This document shows, piece by piece, positions 6,772-7,288 of a stretch of 7,288 nt of DNA. The stretch comes from Vulcanimicrobiota bacterium. GTDB lineage: Bacteria; Vulcanimicrobiota; Vulcanimicrobiia; Vulcanimicrobiales; Vulcanimicrobiaceae. A model generated the notes under the pieces. The model searched no databases. It was not told the origin of the DNA and saw only the letters and a program-made list of their open reading frames with translations. The number at the start of each line of letters is the position of its first letter. Position 1 is the stretch's first letter. A program made the position numbers and the translations under genes. Where the stretch lies: positions 1-7,288 of the forward strand of contig JABEUW010000233.1 in NCBI GenBank assembly GCA_013043945.1. Reading direction: 5' to 3'.

Positions 6772-6795
6772 TTTCATGAACTTAGATACATGAAA
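6772..6795. promoter_or_regulatory. Inverted repeat, candidate operator for the divergent regulator
   Basis: TTTCATG (6772-6778) and CATGAAA (6789-6795) are perfect 7-bp arms with a 10-bp spacer, 24 bp in all, with 17 bp between arm centres, a size usual for dimeric winged-helix proteins. The left arm lies within the 8-bp palindrome TTCATGAA (6773-6780). The element covers the weak candidate -35 box of the regulator gene and lies in the untranslated leader of icd, so a bound protein could block both. Binding by the neighbouring regulator is inferred from position only. Confidence 0.45.
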
Positions 6796-6812
6796 CCGTA
6801 TTCCTGTATGAT
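6785..6812 (+). promoter_or_regulatory. Candidate promoter for the winged-helix gene
   Basis: The -10 box TATGAT (6807-6812) matches the consensus at 5 of 6 positions, and a weak -35 box GATACA (6785-6790) lies 16 nt upstream. The -10 box overlaps that of the opposing icd promoter, so polymerase could hardly occupy both at once. The short AT-rich patch in GC-rich surroundings supports a promoter here; the exact boxes are uncertain. Confidence 0.3.
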
Positions 6813-6839
6813 ATAACTCTAGCGAACCCCCGCTGTCAA
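6810..6839 (-). promoter_or_regulatory. icd: Sigma70-type promoter for icd
   Basis: On the minus strand a perfect -35 box TTGACA (6839-6834) is followed after 18 nt by TATATC (6815-6810), which matches TATAAT at 4 of 6 positions. Transcription would begin near 6803, leaving a leader of about 45 nt that contains the inverted repeat at 6772-6795. The perfect -35 in the only AT-rich gap makes this the best promoter in the window. Confidence 0.55.
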
Positions 6840-6853
6840 GATGGGAGATCGCA

Positions 6854-7144
6854 ATGGACCCACGCTCCGGCTGGACCTTCTTGAGCAATCACGCCCACGT
6901 GATGATCGCGCTTGCGCGCGATCCCGAGCTCCGTCTCCGCGATCTCGCCGAGCAGGTTGGGATCACCGAGCGCGCAATCGCCCAGATCATCGTCGATCTC
7001 GAGGGCGCCGGGGCGATAGCTCGCGAACGCGACGGGCGGCGCAACGTCTACCGCATCCACCCCAACGTTCCGCTGCGGCACCCGATCGAAGCGCACCGAA
7101 CGGTCGGCGACTTACTTGAAGCCGTCATGCGTACGACGCGCTAG
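6854..7144 (+). CDS. Small winged helix-turn-helix regulator (MarR/ArsR-like fold)
   Basis: A 96-aa DNA-binding protein. It begins GWTFLSNHAHVMIALARDPE (residues 6-25), a start seen, as I recall, in a family of small stand-alone winged-helix proteins common in actinobacteria and related groups. The helix-turn-helix covers LRDLAEQVGITERAIAQIIV (28-47), with the recognition helix at about 38-50. The wing is IARERDGRRNVYRIH (55-69). The tail RHPIEAHRTVGDLLEAV (75-91) is a probable dimerisation helix. There is no ligand domain and no cysteine, so a sensing mechanism cannot be read. ATG 6854 has GGAG 6 nt upstream. It is divergent from icd with a 96-bp shared control region, which suggests autoregulation plus control of icd and the coupled 162-aa gene. 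The fold is confident; the target is inferred. Confidence 0.87.
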   Translation: MDPRSGWTFLSNHAHVMIALARDPELRLRDLAEQVGITERAIAQIIVDLEGAGAIARERDGRRNVYRIHPNVPLRHPIEAHRTVGDLLEAVMRTTR

Positions 7145-7169
7145 CGCGGAGCGCACTCAGCAACGATCC

Positions 7170-7288
7170 TCACTGCGATTGAAACCACTCCGAGTAGATG
7201 GGATGAGAAGGCCGGTCGCCGAAGCGGTTTTCGAAAGAACACCCGCGTTGCGCACTCAGAGGTGCAAGGAGACCGACCTTCATGAACA
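7170..7288 (-). CDS. Possible C-terminal end of a minus-strand gene (5' end off window)
   Basis: A minus-strand frame is open from the right edge to a TGA at 7172-7170. It ends in CSFENRFGDRPSHPIYSEWF (residues 15-34 counted from the ATG at 7283) followed by QSQ. Its aromatic and polar make-up and lack of Arg/Pro runs look more like real protein than the other frames here. It could be the tail of a longer gene or a complete 37-aa ORF starting at the ATG at 7283. It would converge on the regulator gene with a 25-nt gap. A competing reading is a plus-strand gene beginning near the right edge: ATG at 7282 with AAGGAG 10 nt upstream, or ATG at 7203. Family not recognised. Confidence 0.4.
   Translation of the reverse strand, partial: FMKVGLLAPLSAQRGCSFENRFGDRPSHPIYSEWFQSQ
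7207..7281. repeat. 11-bp inverted repeat with a 53-nt interior
   Basis: GAAGGCCGGTC (7207-7217) and GACCGACCTTC (7271-7281) are complementary except at the sixth pair. On the plus strand that pair is C-A, a mismatch; on the minus strand it is a U-G wobble, so the stem is complete only in minus-strand RNA. Inside, GCGG/CCGC (7224-7227 with 7243-7246) and GCAC/GTGC (7252-7255 with 7262-7265) can form two small hairpins, giving a three-way-junction shape. It may be chance. Confidence 0.4.

Noticed and set aside
5264..6793. Plus-strand open frame of 509 codons opposite icd
   Set aside because: It is rich in Arg, His and Ala without domain signatures and covers the conserved dehydrogenase gene and its promoter; it is a mirror of icd codon bias.
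6904..6923. 8-bp inverted repeat GATCGCGC / GCGCGATC in the regulator gene
   Set aside because: It encodes the normal IALARDP segment, is made of common GC-rich codons, and has no terminator or operator context.
7203..7288. Glycine-riboswitch-like pieces (CGCCGAAG, and CTCAGAGGTGCAAGGAGACC)
   Set aside because: The fragments recall conserved glycine aptamer segments, but the GGAGAG-to-CCGAAG spacing is far too short, the GCAA and CTCTCAGG cores do not match, and the segment is better explained as a coding tail on the minus strand.
1..7288. CRISPR arrays, tRNA or rRNA genes, insertion sequences, phage or toxin-antitoxin genes
   Set aside because: No spaced direct repeats, RNA gene signatures, transposase motifs or terminal repeats were seen.

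Overview
The window is GC-rich bacterial chromosomal DNA (about 60 % GC by eye) with densely packed genes, GC-ending codons, GTG as well as ATG starts and Shine-Dalgarno (SD) sites. The gene styles (a large exported Asp-box/VPS10-like protein, an extended isocitrate dehydrogenase, a small winged-helix regulator) would suit Eremiobacterota, Acidobacteriota or Actinobacteria-like lineages. This is an impression only; no marker gene here settles the taxonomy. I see no tRNA, rRNA, CRISPR array, transposase or phage gene.

Layout. (1) 1-1439, minus strand: a stomatin/slipin-type SPFH membrane protein, followed 35 nt later by the first 202 codons of a thiamine-diphosphate (ThDP) enzyme most like the ILVBL/2-hydroxyacyl-CoA lyase branch, which runs off the left edge. 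(2) 1440-1625: a divergent intergenic region. Its slipin side can form a hairpin that puts the slipin SD in the loop, and a competing hairpin that would release it. (3) 1626-4867, plus strand: a 55-aa highly charged protein, then, after 2 nt, a 1023-aa secreted protein with eleven Asp-box motifs. A perfect 14-bp inverted repeat lies inside the large gene. (4) 4806-6757, minus strand: an isocitrate dehydrogenase of the long C-terminally extended type, overlapping by GTGA a 162-aa protein of uncertain family. The 3' end of the latter runs 62 nt into the end of the Asp-box gene. (5) 6758-6853: a compact divergent promoter region with a 7-bp inverted repeat, serving icd and a 96-aa winged-helix regulator (6854-7144, plus). 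(6) 7145-7288: probably the C-terminal end of another minus-strand gene, with an 11-bp inverted repeat.

How it fits together. The clearest functional unit is the regulator/icd pair. The two candidate promoters face each other with overlapping -10 boxes, and one palindrome could control both. The dehydrogenase keeps the Ser/Asn isocitrate signature but has Asp278-Ile279 where NADP enzymes have Lys-Tyr, so NAD+ dependence is predicted. No clearly new multi-gene system is visible. The most unusual signals are the intragenic 14-bp hairpin, the slipin SD-loop hairpin with its alternative fold, and the unknown small protein coupled to icd.
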